From positions 51,959 to 115,958 of the forward strand of contig VXAY01002248.1 of the NCBI GenBank assembly GCA_013399855.1: DNA of 64,000 nt. The letters run 5' to 3'. The stretch is from Oxyruncus cristatus. Taxonomy: Eukaryota > Chordata > Aves > Passeriformes > Cotingidae. Shown piece after piece: positions 35,900 through 47,949 of this stretch. The notes beneath the pieces are model-generated. The model worked only from the letters and a program-made list of their open reading frames with translations, was not told where the DNA came from and did not search any database. Made by a program: the position numbers and the translations under genes. Within the stretch, counting starts at the first letter, position 1. Every line of letters starts with the position of its first letter.

Positions 35900-38176
35900 G
35901 CTGAAGAAGATAAAACAAAATTTGTCAAGGATCAAGAGAGTAAGTGCTTGCAGTTGTTGTTTGGGTTGTGGTTTTGTGGGTTTTGGGGGGTACATGCACA
36001 CACGCAGGAACCAGTTTGTGGTATCTGCCCTTACTTTAAGGGTGTCCATCTGCCATACCTGTCTGCCTCCAGTGGTAAATGAGAAGAGGAACCATGGCCT
36101 CACTTCCTTCTCCATTCGAAGATCCAGGACTGGCAGTACCGACTCAATTCTCAAACTCCTTGCTCAAAATGATCTCTGACTAGATGAAATTGGCTTGTCC
36201 TCCATATGCTAAGAACTATAAAAATACCATCTTTAACAGGTGAAAATCCACTTCTCTTTTGGGAGCCCCCCCATTATGGTCCCACTGCAGCCTGTGGAAG
36301 TTGGGTCTGTGTGCTGTATTGGCTCAGTGCAGGACCTCTGGAGCATAAGTGATTTCATACCTCCTTAGGTTTCAGTCAATCTGCATTTTGCATAAATATA
36401 CAAGACTTCAAATGGTCTCAGTAAAATAAAATTACTGACATTTATCACTAATTGGCTAATAATGTCATTATCTAGACTAGTTAAAAAATAATCATGAGAA
36501 GGAAAAAATATCTGGGGAAGAATTATTCAATTTAGTAATTTTTTTTTATTATTTTTTTTGAATTGAGTAATTATTCTTCCTAAGCCAAGATTTTCTGGGA
36601 GAAAAAAAAAAAAACACACAACCCTGCAAGCATTTTTTCCATTACTTTAATGTTCTGCATAAAGTTGGGATAAAATATTAACTATTCAGAGACAAAAGAA
36701 ATGTTTCGCAACTAAAGTGAATGGAGTGGTTTTATTGTCGTATTTCTAATTTATTTTTTTCTTAAGAAAATGAAATGATGGAGGCCTATTTAACCTCTGA
36801 AGCAAGGTAGGAGCCATGAGGAGCTCTCAATTCTCTGTAAAAAATCAAAGTCCTACGCTGAAGGAAGTGAGAGAAAAATGTAACAAGGGAGATAAGGACA
36901 ATGTGGGTTTTTTTCAGTTTGATTTTTTTTTTAAACTCTCTAATTCCTTGTAGTCCAACCTCATCTATAAAAAATTGGTGAGCTCTTACACTCCTACGGC
37001 CAGATAGAGATGTTTGGTTTCTTTACTCCCAGAGGGACACACATCAGCTAATTTCGTGTTAGAAAAAGAACGGTTGATTTGGTTAGCATGTTTTGAAATG
37101 ATCTCTTAGACCAGGAACATCCGTGGTTTTCCAGGAAAAAATATTGTGTGCATTAGAGCATGTAGTAAGTGTATCACATTCTGTGAAGTGTCTGCAAAGC
37201 TTATCAAACCAGTGTTCCTTAACCATTTTAGACTTGTAGGGTCAAAATGCAAGAATTCATATCTATAGTATTTCTGGAGTTTCTCAAAAGTATATGTTAA
37301 GCACCTAAGCACATGCTTTGTGAAATTCTGGTGTTTGACATTCAAAGTGAAGGTACAAATTGCCTCTAAAAGCACCTAATCTGCTGGGACTGTAAGGCAC
37401 CTGGAACTTTTAGGTAAATATGGACTACAGCTTCAACTCCAGATGGAGAACCATCACCTATTCTAGCTGTGACCCTGATGGTCTGCCTTTCTATTAGTCA
37501 TCCCTGCAAACCAAGGGCTTTCTCTCTGTCGAGGTGACGGGACATTAGAAGAGGGGTGAGGGGGGAAGAGGTAAGGGGCAAGTGAAAGAGGTACATAATT
37601 GCTCCATAGAGGTTTCCTATAGTGAAGCACAGTACTGATGGTTCTGATGTCCAGAACAATAATTTTGCTCATTAAAAAAGGGAGGAAAAGGGAGGTTCCA
37701 CAATTTAGAACTTCTAAAAGAGAGATATAAAACTGACAGGACAGAAGTACCAAGAGGATTAAGTGATCATCTGGACTAGCTCCTGATCCCCAAACAGTAA
37801 GAGGTGTAGAAATGATTTTTGCCATTTTCTGAAATGCCTGTGTGTCTGATTCCTCTTAATGTGAGTCAGCTTCCTGACCACAACATCAGAGATTTAAAAG
37901 GAAGAACGTGTCCATTTTAAGGTAGATTTGACTCTCTCATGTTACGCAGGTCATATGGATATCGGAGAAGCTGAGTATGAATGAAGCAAAGACAGGCTAT
38001 AGCTGTAAAATTTCCAGAATCTGCACTTGCTGCTTTAACATGCCAACATTCTGTTTGGAATATGGCTTTGGCATCTTATTATTTCTTGTTGGGTAAAATA
38101 AAGGAATTAACAGGATGTGGACCCAGTACTGAACACAAAGGTGGCATAATTTCATTTTCTTCCCTGGCATGATGAT
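35900..38176. other. Unique sequence with a G/T tract and an AT-rich inverted repeat
   Basis: A G/T-rich stretch lies at 35953-35992. Short frames (89 and 120 codons, minus, at 37106-37375 and 37463-37825) show no motif. An imperfect AT-rich inverted repeat is listed separately. Confidence 0.5.
36518..36581. repeat. Imperfect AT-rich inverted repeat
   Basis: The left arm 'aagaattattcaatttagta' and the right arm 'gaattgagtaattattctt' are approximate reverse complements around a T-rich loop of about 20 bases. It could form a weak hairpin. There is no sign of function. Confidence 0.5.
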
Positions 38177-38177
38177 A

Positions 38178-38208
<31 letters not shown>

Positions 38209-38209
38209 G
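38177..38209. repeat. (ATT)n microsatellite
   Basis: Eleven ATT/TTA units without interruption; likely polymorphic between individuals. Confidence 0.95.
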
Positions 38210-38811
38210 TTTTTTCAGGTCATGGTTGTTTTTCAGATCCCCTCACTCCCCACCTGCCCCTTCCCCTTCCCACCCTTCTGCTTCCCAGAGATGAGCAACT
38301 TTGCCATCCTTATTGAGGAAGTAAATAAATAAATTTCTGCGAGTCAGCTTGGAAGAATGTTTGATAATCTGAACCATTACGGAGGTGAAATTTCATTACA
38401 CAGATGGTGACATCCCAATGTCTATCATCAAAACACAGCAGGTAGAAACAATCAGCTAGGCCCATTCCCCACTATAAAATTACACTTACATTAATGTCAC
38501 TCTAGATTTCATTATGAGGAAAATGATATTGCACAGGTCTCTGACGTGAGGGAGACAGGGGGAGGAGAAAAAAAAAAGAAAAGGAGAGATGTGAATCTAG
38601 GTTAGGGAGTGGGGGGGAGGATGGGTGGGCAAGTCAGAGAAGCAGAACATGGACTAGGAAAGATTGACTCTGCCAATAAAATAAACACACTACCACACTG
38701 TTGCAGTCTTTGTTGCAGTGTCCTGGTCATCTCCAACCTTCAGTCTCTGATGTAGTACTTAGAAGCCCTTCTGTGGGAATAAGGGAGTTTCACAATTTTT
38801 ATTTATAGAAG
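38210..38811. other. Unique sequence; possible conserved block and purine-rich run
   Basis: 38400-38530 is complex, non-repetitive AT-rich sequence that could be a conserved non-coding element. 38548-38640 is G/A-rich on the plus strand (GGGAGACAGGGGGAGGAG, then A-rich). No gene was seen. Confidence 0.4.
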
Positions 38812-38902
38812 CACAGAATCATAGAATATTCTGACTTGGAGGGGACCACTACAATCATCGAGTCCAACTCTTTGCCCTGCACCCCAAGAACCACAATGTG
38901 TG
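38812..38902 (-). mobile_element. CR1 LINE extreme 3' end, antisense
   Basis: 'cacagaatcatagaatattc' is followed by 'tgacttggaggggaccacta', 'caatcatcgagtccaactct' and 'gccctgcaccccaagaacca'. This wording differs from the other copies (ATCATCGAGTCCAACTC rather than ATCTAGTTCCAACC), which suggests a different CR1 subfamily. Confidence 0.85.
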
Positions 38903-39029
38903 CTTATTAATAAGTCCTGACAGTCTTAGTTTAGTGAACAAAGGTACTATATCATTTCAAGAAGCCACTTCTGCATGCTGAGCGTTCTAAGGATGCTAGG
39001 GTAAAAAGCCTCTCGGGTCAGAAAATCTC

Positions 39030-39230
39030 AGCTGTGGTGGAGGTAAGGGGCTGGCACAGGTTACCCAGAGAGGCCGCAGATATGCCACCCATGGAGGTAT
39101 TTCAGACCACTTCAGATGGGGCTTTGAGGAACACGGTCCAGTGAAGGGTGTCCCTGCCCATGACAGGGAAGTTGGAATGAGATGATCTTTATAGTCTCTT
39201 CCAACCCAAACCACTCTGTGATTCTGTTTT
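39030..39230 (+). mobile_element. CR1 LINE 3' end, sense
   Basis: 'ggctggcacaggttacccag' leads to 'tgtccctgcccatgacaggg', 'agatgatctttatagtctct' and 'tccaacccaaaccactctgt', ending with a worn 'gattctgttttg' tail. Heavily 5'-truncated. It lies back to back with the antisense fragment at 38812-38902. Confidence 0.9.
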
Positions 39231-41401
39231 GTCATTTCTGAGTTTAATGATATTACTCAATCTATCACTGCTGTATTTCTACCATTTTTCTTCTTTAATT
39301 TGAAATCAGAACAAGTCCTGATACTGGGAAACAAACTCTGGGGAGAGGATATTCACATTTATGTTGTTTATATGGCTTTCCCTCAGCAGTGTCACATTTT
39401 TTTTCACTTCAGAATCCAAGTTAATTTTTGACCCTCTCTATTCTCTATGCTATGCAATGAGACAGAACAGAATTTCCATCTCTTATTAGCAGCACTGCAT
39501 GATGCTTCAGTTTTATATTTCCAAACATGATAAAGCACAGATTTATACAGTAGTAGGAACCTCAGTATTCAAATTATCCCAGGCTCTCCTTGTACTTAAG
39601 GGAAAGTGAGCAGTACTTTGAGAGAATAACTTTCATAGTGAAATAAATGTTATCTGGCTTCAGAAGTTGAAGGTGTCTATATGTAACCTAGAGCAGTCTA
39701 CTTTTATAATCAGCAGGAATCTGATAAATAGAATTGATAGGGTTGAGGGTATGATACATCTAAGTAAATCTTAGTGTTTACTTTAGAACCACAGCTGAAA
39801 TTACCAGCACTTGCCTGTGGAACTACTTCTGGCCTCAAATTACGAAGTTAGTATCTATAAAAATTAGCCTTTTTATTAGACTAGGGATTCACTGTAATAG
39901 TCTAAATTGTATCTTATAAAAAAGAAAGGGAGATTCTGAAAGTGCTTTTTCCATAAAATACTGAGAAATCTGAGATTGTAATTTAAATTAGGTGACGTTG
40001 CTTTCACTAAAAACCTGAGAAATTTTGATTCCAGGGTTCAAAATCCTTAGATGTCATAAAAGCTTTATATATATTTATACATATATATTTATACTTGCAT
40101 ACACTAACATATATGTGTACATTCTGACTGGACAAATGGCTTTAATAAGCCGTCATCTGACAGAGGTTTTTCCAAGGAAATTTTATGTCCAGTTTTGTGA
40201 AGTGAACGGTGTGAATATTTTAGACAAACATTTGAAGACTAATTCAAACAGTATAAGAACCCTTATGTTTTAACCATCACTGTGTTACAGCCTTTATTAA
40301 GCAAGAGTATCCGGAGTACAAATAATGGATCTTCTTTGCATTTCATTTAACAAATATATTGATTGAAGTCCCCTTTCAAACCTCAGCAGACGGGATGCTT
40401 TAGGGGTAATTTTTTCAAAGGAAGTTTGCATGGGGATTTAACCAGCAAACTTCCCTTGATATAAGCAGGAACTATGTGACTAAACAGACATGGTACTTTG
40501 AAAAGACACCCCTAAACACCTTATGTTGAATCACTGGAAGTCTTTGAACTCAGCAGGATCATTGCCTGAATAAGAGTGGTGGTTCAGATCCAACATGTGA
40601 ATCAGTTATAATAAACAGTGCTTCAAGTGGGACACAGATCATATTTGTCCAAAGAGAGAGAGGGAAGGCTAGGGTAACATGGAACCAGTAAATCTGGCAT
40701 TAAACTTTTTCTTCCTCCTAATTCCATCTTGGATAACACTTCTGGGAAAGTACTTCATCATCTATGATGAAGTAGCCTCATTAAAATAACTGTAATATTC
40801 TTAAGTCAGTTGCCAATAAGGTGGTCCCTAATGGATTTTCCTGCAACACATTTTAAAGCAAACACAGTTTGTTCCAAGTCATTTATAGGCAGCAAGATGA
40901 CGACCAATCATAAACTAAGGCAAAGACCTACAACTAAAAGAAGATTCTGTCTGGAGACCAGTCCAAAATAAGACAATATTACTTTCAGAATACCCTCATT
41001 TTGATTCAAACTGTTCACTGTATAACTGTATCATAATTTTGCTCCAGACTTCTTTATCATCCTAGAAAGGAACTAATGGATGATTATGTTGAGTCAAGAT
41101 AGAATCACTTCCTATTCTTTGACTTCATATGCTACCTCTCTCCTGCTGTTCTCTGCAGGAACTCTGTGTCCTCTCCACCTCCCACAGAGAAGAAATAGAG
41201 GTCTCATAGATGGCTTTTAGAGGTCATGCTGAGTGGGAACATACAGCAAAGGTCAAATTCAGCCTAAATTATTTCAGACCATAATGTCATTCCATGAATA
41301 AACCTTTCTTTTCACTTTGTAAATTCTTCAAAGGAAAGTGCTTTGAACCTTTGAATTGGAGAATTTTGATTTGACATAGTTTACACTCCTGTTTTATATA
41401 T
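39231..41401. other. Unique AT-rich sequence up to the assembly gap
   Basis: A TA-rich doubled unit ('atatatatttatac' twice) lies at 40066-40094. The 82-codon frame at 40025-40273 runs through it and has no motif. Nothing else was recognised. Confidence 0.5.
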
Positions 41402-41547
41402 NNNNNNNNNNNNNNNNNNNNNNNNNNNNNNNNNNNNNNNNNNNNNNNNNNNNNNNNNNNNNNNNNNNNNNNNNNNNNNNNNNNNNNNNNNNNNNNNNNN
41501 NNNNNNNNNNNNNNNNNNNNNNNNNNNNNNNNNNNNNNNNNNNNNNN
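41402..41547. other. Assembly gap (146 N)
   Basis: An unbroken run of N. The left flank is TTTTATATAT; the right flank starts TAAGGTAATC and soon has an (ACAG)n-like run at about 41570-41582. The reading frame spanning it is meaningless. Confidence 0.99.
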
Positions 41548-43179
41548 TAAGGTAATCTTCCTCAAATTAGACAGACAGACAGAGATGTACCATTGTTATC
41601 TCCTGCAGCTGTCTGCCTACCAGATTTGTGACATTTTAGGGGTATCTTTTCAAAGCACCATACAGCGTTTTAGCTGCATGACTCTCAGGAACATCAACAG
41701 AAGCTGATCGATTAAATCCCACACTTGCTTTCTCTTTGAAAAATTTTCCCCTAAGCATCCTGTCTGTTGAGTTTTAGGAAAGGACTTCGCTGTTTTCATG
41801 AAGAGAAATGCAGAAAATTTTCAGTCTACATTAAAAGATAAATTAAAATAGAGCTAGATTAAAAAATATATAAAATAAAATAAAGATCAGCATTTCTACT
41901 TGTTCTCTATTCCCTTGATTGCTGCTCTGGTACTATGAGTGCTTTCCAAGCTTTGTTACATCCATCAGGGATGGTACAGATGGACATTTTGCCTGTCCAA
42001 CCTGACTCAACCGCTTGAAGATTCATCAGAGAGAATCTGTTGGCAATTGCAAATGGATCTAATCCAGAGCCGGCAGATTTTGTCTCTCTAGAGGAAAGCA
42101 GGACTGTAAAGGGCAGACTAGACTGGCAAAAATATTTACTTTTATATTTCATCACTTCAAATTTATAATGGGACAAAATGTCTTTAAAACTTCACCTTTT
42201 TAATAGGATACTAACAGAGATTTTCAGTGCAATTCATTTGCTGGCAAGTCAGACACTTGAGAGCTGGAAATGTTTTAAGCTAAAAAAAAAAAAAGAAGGA
42301 AGAAAAGAAAAGAAAAAGCAATCAGCAGGGTGACATATACTTTATTAGTCCTCTTCAAAATCACTTCCTCCCCTTTCTCCCTTTTATATTTCTTGTCTTT
42401 CTATGTGCTCTCCTTCTTACATTACATCCCTCATTTTAGGCATTTTAATCCCTCCAAAGGGATGCATCCCAGTGGCACAGGCAGTTGTAAGGCACAATTC
42501 TCAGCTACACCATGGCTCTTTTACAGTGCTGTGGCAGCGAAAAGCAGCCTTATAGCCCATGGAACTGGCCACTGTGGAATATCCTCCCTGCTATGCACAA
42601 AACGGGGTTTCAGAAAGCAAGTAAAGTCAGCACATTGGATATATAATGGCCCCTGTCACATTTCCCAGTGTAAAAAGACCCCTGTGCTTAAGGCAAGCAT
42701 GGGGAATGAAGAAAGAGGAGCTTGCTTGAAGTCTTATCATGGCCTTGAGAGAAAAATTCCACAAAATTCAGGTTGTGATGAAAATCAGGCTAGCCCTAAA
42801 TGGTGCCTTTTTGCCTCTGAATAAGCCATGGTACAATGAGGAGAATGAGTAATTTATTACCTCTTGCAGAAATGTAGGGAAGTTCACAGAAATTTCCTGA
42901 GCTAAGTATGAACATATGGAATTTACTTACTTGACACTTGAGGAACTGTCAAACATAAGGGTTCTACTGTCCTCATATTCAGTAGCTTAGGGAAGTTTAC
43001 TTATTTGCAGATGGAAGTCTTGTTAGGTGGTCAATACCATCCAGGTCTGATAAGGATGTATAACTCGACTTCTCCATTTCTTCCGGGGCCTGTTTGGTCA
43101 GTTAACTATGCTGGAGTTTGTCAGAACATTTTTCTTTCCATGTTTCATGTGTTTATAGCAGATTTGCCAACAAAGATTT
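41548..43179. other. Mostly unique sequence with one long unassigned frame
   Basis: A 164-codon plus-strand frame (42330-42824) is the longest here outside CR1. Its first third is hydrophobic (LLVLFKITSSPFSLLYFLSF) and derives from a pyrimidine-rich stretch. The rest has no motif I recognise. An A/AG-rich tract lies at 42282-42325. I do not call a gene. Confidence 0.45.
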
Positions 43180-43330
43180 CCTATCATTGAATGATGGCCT
43201 GTGCCCACCTCTAACCCAGTTGGAACAGAAACATTTTCCCCTGTGCCAAGTTATCTCATGGGTACAGAGCGCCTGATGTGAAAGTCCTTTGTCAGAGGCT
43301 TTGCTCAGGTCAAGAAACCTGGGAATGCAG
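43180..43330 (-). mobile_element. Very old LINE reverse transcriptase remnant, antisense
   Basis: Minus-strand translation gives RFLDLSKASDKGLSHQALC, then HRGKCFCSNWVRGGHRP. This lines up with [17 protein letters not shown] and [18 protein letters not shown] of the intact CR1 (reverse transcriptase motif A and the NWL/GR block). Because LDLSKASDK differs from the LDFSKAFDT of the other copies, it may be an ancient CR1 subfamily or an L2-clade element. The 63-codon frame is a fossil, not a gene. Confidence 0.55.
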
Positions 43331-43568
43331 GTCTGCTTTTGCATATATGTTTTGAGGAAGTGACGCAGAATAACTTAGAGAGTTAGCAGGTCCCTAAATT
43401 TTTGAGTTGAGAAGGAGTGCTGCAGCATCTGCTTGTCCTACTTGGGCATGACAAAAACACCACTAAATTGTACTTTTCATCAATATATTCCCCAAAATTT
43501 CCTCAAAAGAGAAAGTGCCAAAATAAATTTAAAAAAAAAAAAAAGTTTAAACCTGTTCTTCGTCTACC
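43331..43568. other. Unique sequence with a poly-A run
   Basis: A run of about 14 A at 43530-43544 precedes the candidate coding frame. No other feature. Confidence 0.55.
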
Positions 43569-43742
43569 ATGGGTACTGTTGATACTCTTATGAAATGCAC
43601 TCTGAGTTTCCTTCTCACTCTCCTTGGGGAGTGCGGTCTACAATCCTCTGCAGAGAGGAAAATGCTGAAGCCATGCAGAAAGTGCAGAATCAGGATAACC
43701 TTTCTGCTCATTCTGCTCTCCACTGTTGTCCTTGTTCAAATG
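43569..43742 (+). other. Candidate first coding exon with a signal-anchor-like segment (unrecognised)
   Basis: An ATG in a strong context (A at -3, G at +4: ACCATGG) opens a 118-codon frame ending at 43925. A second in-frame ATG at 43662 starts MLKPCRKCRIRITFLLILLS, continuing TVVLVQM: a short basic N-terminus followed by about 16 hydrophobic residues, as in a type II signal anchor. Just after this segment the DNA reads ATG|GTGAGT (donor GT at 43743-43744), a near-consensus splice donor. The simplest gene model is therefore a short exon ending at 43742, not the full frame. I do not recognise the protein. Chance is a real alternative, because hydrophobic frames are common in T-rich DNA and no promoter or partner exon was identified. 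Confidence 0.25.
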
Positions 43743-43925
43743 GTGAGTCAACCCTCAGCTATGCCACTCCATTTGGGCATGTCAAATAAACCTGATGTAA
43801 ATGGTCACAGCCACATAAAGCACACCATGGAGTGCTCGATATCAGGCACATTTCACTGCATATTGTCAGTAGATTCTGTGTGTATAATTCATGCCTCTGA
43901 AAAAAATCCCCACTCTAAAACATAA

Positions 43926-46900
43926 CTAGAGCGTAACTTCTCAAGAATTGCTCTATGACAAAGGTGTGGAGTGAACCCTCACTCTATCAATGACTACTGT
44001 GAATCCAAGTGGATTTCTCGGCTGCGAAACAGAGAGGAACTTCAGGTTCATCTGTCTCACTGCTCAGCACCAGCCACAAGATGTTGCATGTTCTGAAGTC
44101 CCATCAATTTCAATTGAGTTGAAAGGCCCTAATTCCCATTACTCTCTTCCTGTTAGTGAAGATTCCTGTTACCTCTAGTGAGTTTTGGGTCTGTACTCCC
44201 TAACTACAGAAAGCAAAAGGCAGAGGAGCCAGACAAGTCCCTGAAGAATGGTAAAGCAACCTTATGATGGCTAAAATTTTGTATTCTGCACACAAATATT
44301 GCATATCATTTAAATGCTGCTTTGTAAAACTGTGTGGTTATTATTTTTTTATATTTTCAGCTTTTCTTTTTTGTATTCTGGAGATTAGAGAGGAAACAAT
44401 ATAGACCATATCCAGCTTCTAAAAATTTACCACCACTCTTTACTACTTCTCTCACACCCTCTGAGAGTATCTTTAGAAATCTGTTTTCAGCTCTGTTTAT
44501 TTTAGAACACTATTTAAATTAAATTGGAAAAGTAATATTGTGAACATTAGTTGGTTCTACATTATTTAATTAAAGGTTGTGAGTTCCTTTAGAAAAAAAG
44601 TTCCTATGCAAATGTAAGCTTTAACTGTATAAAAGTACATATGCACGTATGCAAATATGTATGTGTGTGTGTTCCTACTGTTAATATTATTTTTATTATT
44701 TTATTATTTCACTATTTTATTATTTGTTGCCTGTGGCTATTTCTTCCTTTTTTTGATTTTTCCTACTCTTTCTTCAGAAAAAAAAAAAAAAAAAAGTCAT
44801 GTCACTTACTGGTAGAAAACATAACAGCCTTGAAATCTATTTTCTTCTTCTCTTTTTAATCCTGCTTTAATCCTTTAGAGCTATAAACCAAGGAAAATGC
44901 CTATTTTCTACTGTATATATTTACAGCTTCTATTCTAAATAACTTTAGTGCTTTTAGATTTGCAATCACCATGATTTCCTGTATGGAGGAAAAAAAGAAA
45001 ATCAAACCTTTAAACTCCACAGGGAACAATTCAAGTCCACTGGGTTCTTTAATGCAGGATCCATGTAAAAGCAATCAGAGTTGTTTTCTCCACTCCAGCT
45101 ATTAGGTTCCTCTTGCTATTGTCTGCCATACTTTTACCTTCAGTTCCAGGGCAGATACATTTAATAACAAAATGCACTGAGACAATTAAATTCACCAACG
45201 TGAGCCTCCCAATGCATGCAAAGGATGGACAAAGCTTAAAACCATTTCCAAAAGATGATCATTTTCTAATTTACGTGCATGTAAGAATTTGCCTTACACA
45301 ATCTGTTGTTAATAGAATATAAACAAAGAGTGACCATGAGCTCACAAACCGGTTTCATCATATCAGAGATACAACTGTTCATGGCCCTATCTTTCTATTT
45401 GCCTCTTTTATGTGCATTAAGTAAAATGTACACAAGAAGAGGGAGCAGAGATGAAAAGACTCATTAAGCTATCATATTTTTATGTCATTACAGCATTGTT
45501 CTTTATATGTTCCCATTCTTCCCAGGAGAATAAAAAGAGAAAGGAAAAGATTTCCTGATGTATAATTTCATGATGGGTACGTTGAAGCTGAGGGACTTTT
45601 CACATCTTGTTTACCTAGTCAAAAAACTGACTATGTTTATGAAACATCCTGAAAGTTAATCCATTAATCCATAGGCCTAAAGCTACAGAAGTATCCCCTT
45701 AGTATCTTTCAGTGAACTCGAAGCCTACACAGCACTCAAAATCAGTCCTTAAAGAAAGAAAGGCCATAATGGACTATCTTACTTACTAAATTTAATTCCC
45801 TAGTGTCATATGTAGTTATAAATGTCATGACCCTGGAAGCTTCTTTTTTTTTAGAATGAGTTAAATTCTTCAATCCTCCTATTCCCAAAGATGGCTTTTT
45901 ACCTGGTCTGGCCCTTTCTGCAGTGTATATTGTCATTCGGAATAAGGAGTTGTCCTCGATGTTTAACCTCTGATATGTTTGTGCCAGTCAGCTGTCGATC
46001 TGCTGTAGAGCTGTCTTCCAGTATTTTTAGACTGCCAATCCTCTACAGTCTACACTGTAAGACTATTGACAGAAGACTTCTTTTTGGTTGACTGTCATGG
46101 ACTGCTGAGAACTGCTCCCTCAGGGCTAAACAAATGAACAACTTCACTTCCTGTTCCAATAAAATATGTTTCTACACTTTTGGTCATCAGAGTCACTCTC
46201 TTCTGTGCCTTCTACCACTCAGATGCAAACTTATTTTGTTTTACTTTTCTTCCTGATTCTGGAATGAGAGTGATGATAGCTGATCCACGTGGAGAAATAT
46301 CCCTGCTTTTTCTAGATCACAGGTGAAAGTGTTCAAAGATAAGTACCACATGGATATCAAAATGACAGCACTGACTTATAATTGGTTAGTCTGTAAGATA
46401 GGTAATATCTGTCACTTGATGGAAGGTTGAGGGAAACAAAAATCTCTGACTAAATATGGTGATTCACAGAATTATAATGGAAAAATCTTAGGAACACAGA
46501 GAGGAAGGTATCCTTTTCTAAAAGGAAACCTAACAAACTGTATGAGAAATCAAGTTAATTGTATTTATCTGAACATCAGTTGTTTCTATTAGACAATCAT
46601 GTTTTGCTTTTCACATTTTGAACAAAATTTCTCAGGTTTAGAAAAACAGTAAAAATGACCAAGTGAAGCAAAGCCAAGGAACTGCTGTGTGGATTGTTTG
46701 ATAGCTAATGCAAGATGGGTTTGGTCAGGATGCAAAATTTGGTCAGGATTGCAAAGTTTCTATGCATAAAAGATTTCTCTCTTCTTTAAACAGCCATAAA
46801 TTTTCATGGTTGTGGGAAGAAATTAATATCACATTATTCTTCACATTTTTCTTGATTTGGGTGCAAAACACAGAAAGAGATGTATGTAAATGTACAGTCA

Positions 46901-47949
46901 TGCATCAAACCTTAACATATACTCCCTATTCTCAGGAAACAAGGCTAAAAATGTATCTGTCTTTGAACAAATGAGAATAAAGTAGCTTATACTTTCAAAA
47001 AAATACCATGAAAATAGTTTTTCCTTTCCCCAACCAATTCTAGACCCCACAAGATTTAGAAATTTAAAATCAAAAAGGCCCAAATGAACATAAAATTTAA
47101 TCTGAAAAAAATTTACTTTAGGGTTCATAACACACTAGTTCATTTTGGCTTCTTTCTTTCAGCTTGTGTTGTCATGGGTTTCAACTGGTAACATGATGAG
47201 AAAATGAAAGGAGTATTAGCAAACTGGCTGAATGCACCAAGTCATTGAAAAACCATAAGTAAGCTTATTCTTTTGGCCATCCAAACATCAAGAACAAAGT
47301 TACAGTGATATTTGGAGACCAGTTCTTGACTGTCATCAATTGGCATAGCTGCACAATGGAGCTAGTCTAGATGGAGTTTTGGTGATTTCCATCTGTAAGG
47401 GATTTGGTTTTAATCTTCTGATACTTACCACCATTACAGTGTTCTCCAACTGACTCAAAATAAAAGACCTACTCTTTTCCTTTGGGTAATGTGAAATGAC
47501 TCCTCAACGTCTATGTGGAGTATTAAATGACTAACACCATAGAGGGAGTGGATCTGTCTTCACTGATCTTTTAAAACTCCCCTGTATCTATGGGAATCAT
47601 GAAACTGAGTTAGGATAACTGATCAAAATGTGATGCTTCCAACATTTCCTGTCCTTAATCTTGTCATAAACAAACTTTTTATTTCAATTAATCTACCACT
47701 TCATAGCTCAGAAAATCTGGCCCTCTATTTTTCTAAACATTTACTTGTGTATTACCCTTTGGATATATTTATTTATTTTACTATAAATCCTCTCTTTGCT
47801 TCTAGTCTTTATTTCTTTTCCTTTTTATTTACCAGTAGGGAGACTTAGATAGGCTCAGTTTTCTTAATCCTCTTTATAAATTTAAAAAAACCCAATTAAG
47901 TCTGCACAAAGTCTTGTTTTTCTGATGAAAAAGAAAATCAGGCTTCCTG
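43926..47949. other. Unique AT-rich sequence, nothing recognised
   Basis: Simple features are a TTA-rich run at 44683-44727, a poly-A run at 44779-44796 and an 18-bp tandem doubling of 'ttggtcagga..tgcaaa' at 46721-46756. Phrases such as 'tcaatttcaattgagttgaa' at about 44105 faintly recall old amniote interspersed repeats. Frames here are 88 codons or shorter and without motifs. Confidence 0.5.
46721..46757 (+). repeat. 18-bp two-copy tandem duplication
   Basis: 'ttggtcaggatgcaaaa' at 46721 is followed by 'ttggtcaggattgcaaag' at 46739. Confidence 0.85.

Noticed and set aside
35691..36179. 162-codon plus-strand frame
   Set aside because: Its first half is the reverse complement of the CR1 3' end and its middle is a G/T-rich tract; not a gene.
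42330..42824. 164-codon plus-strand frame
   Set aside because: No recognisable motif; the hydrophobic start comes from a pyrimidine-rich stretch. Kept only as a note in the block description.
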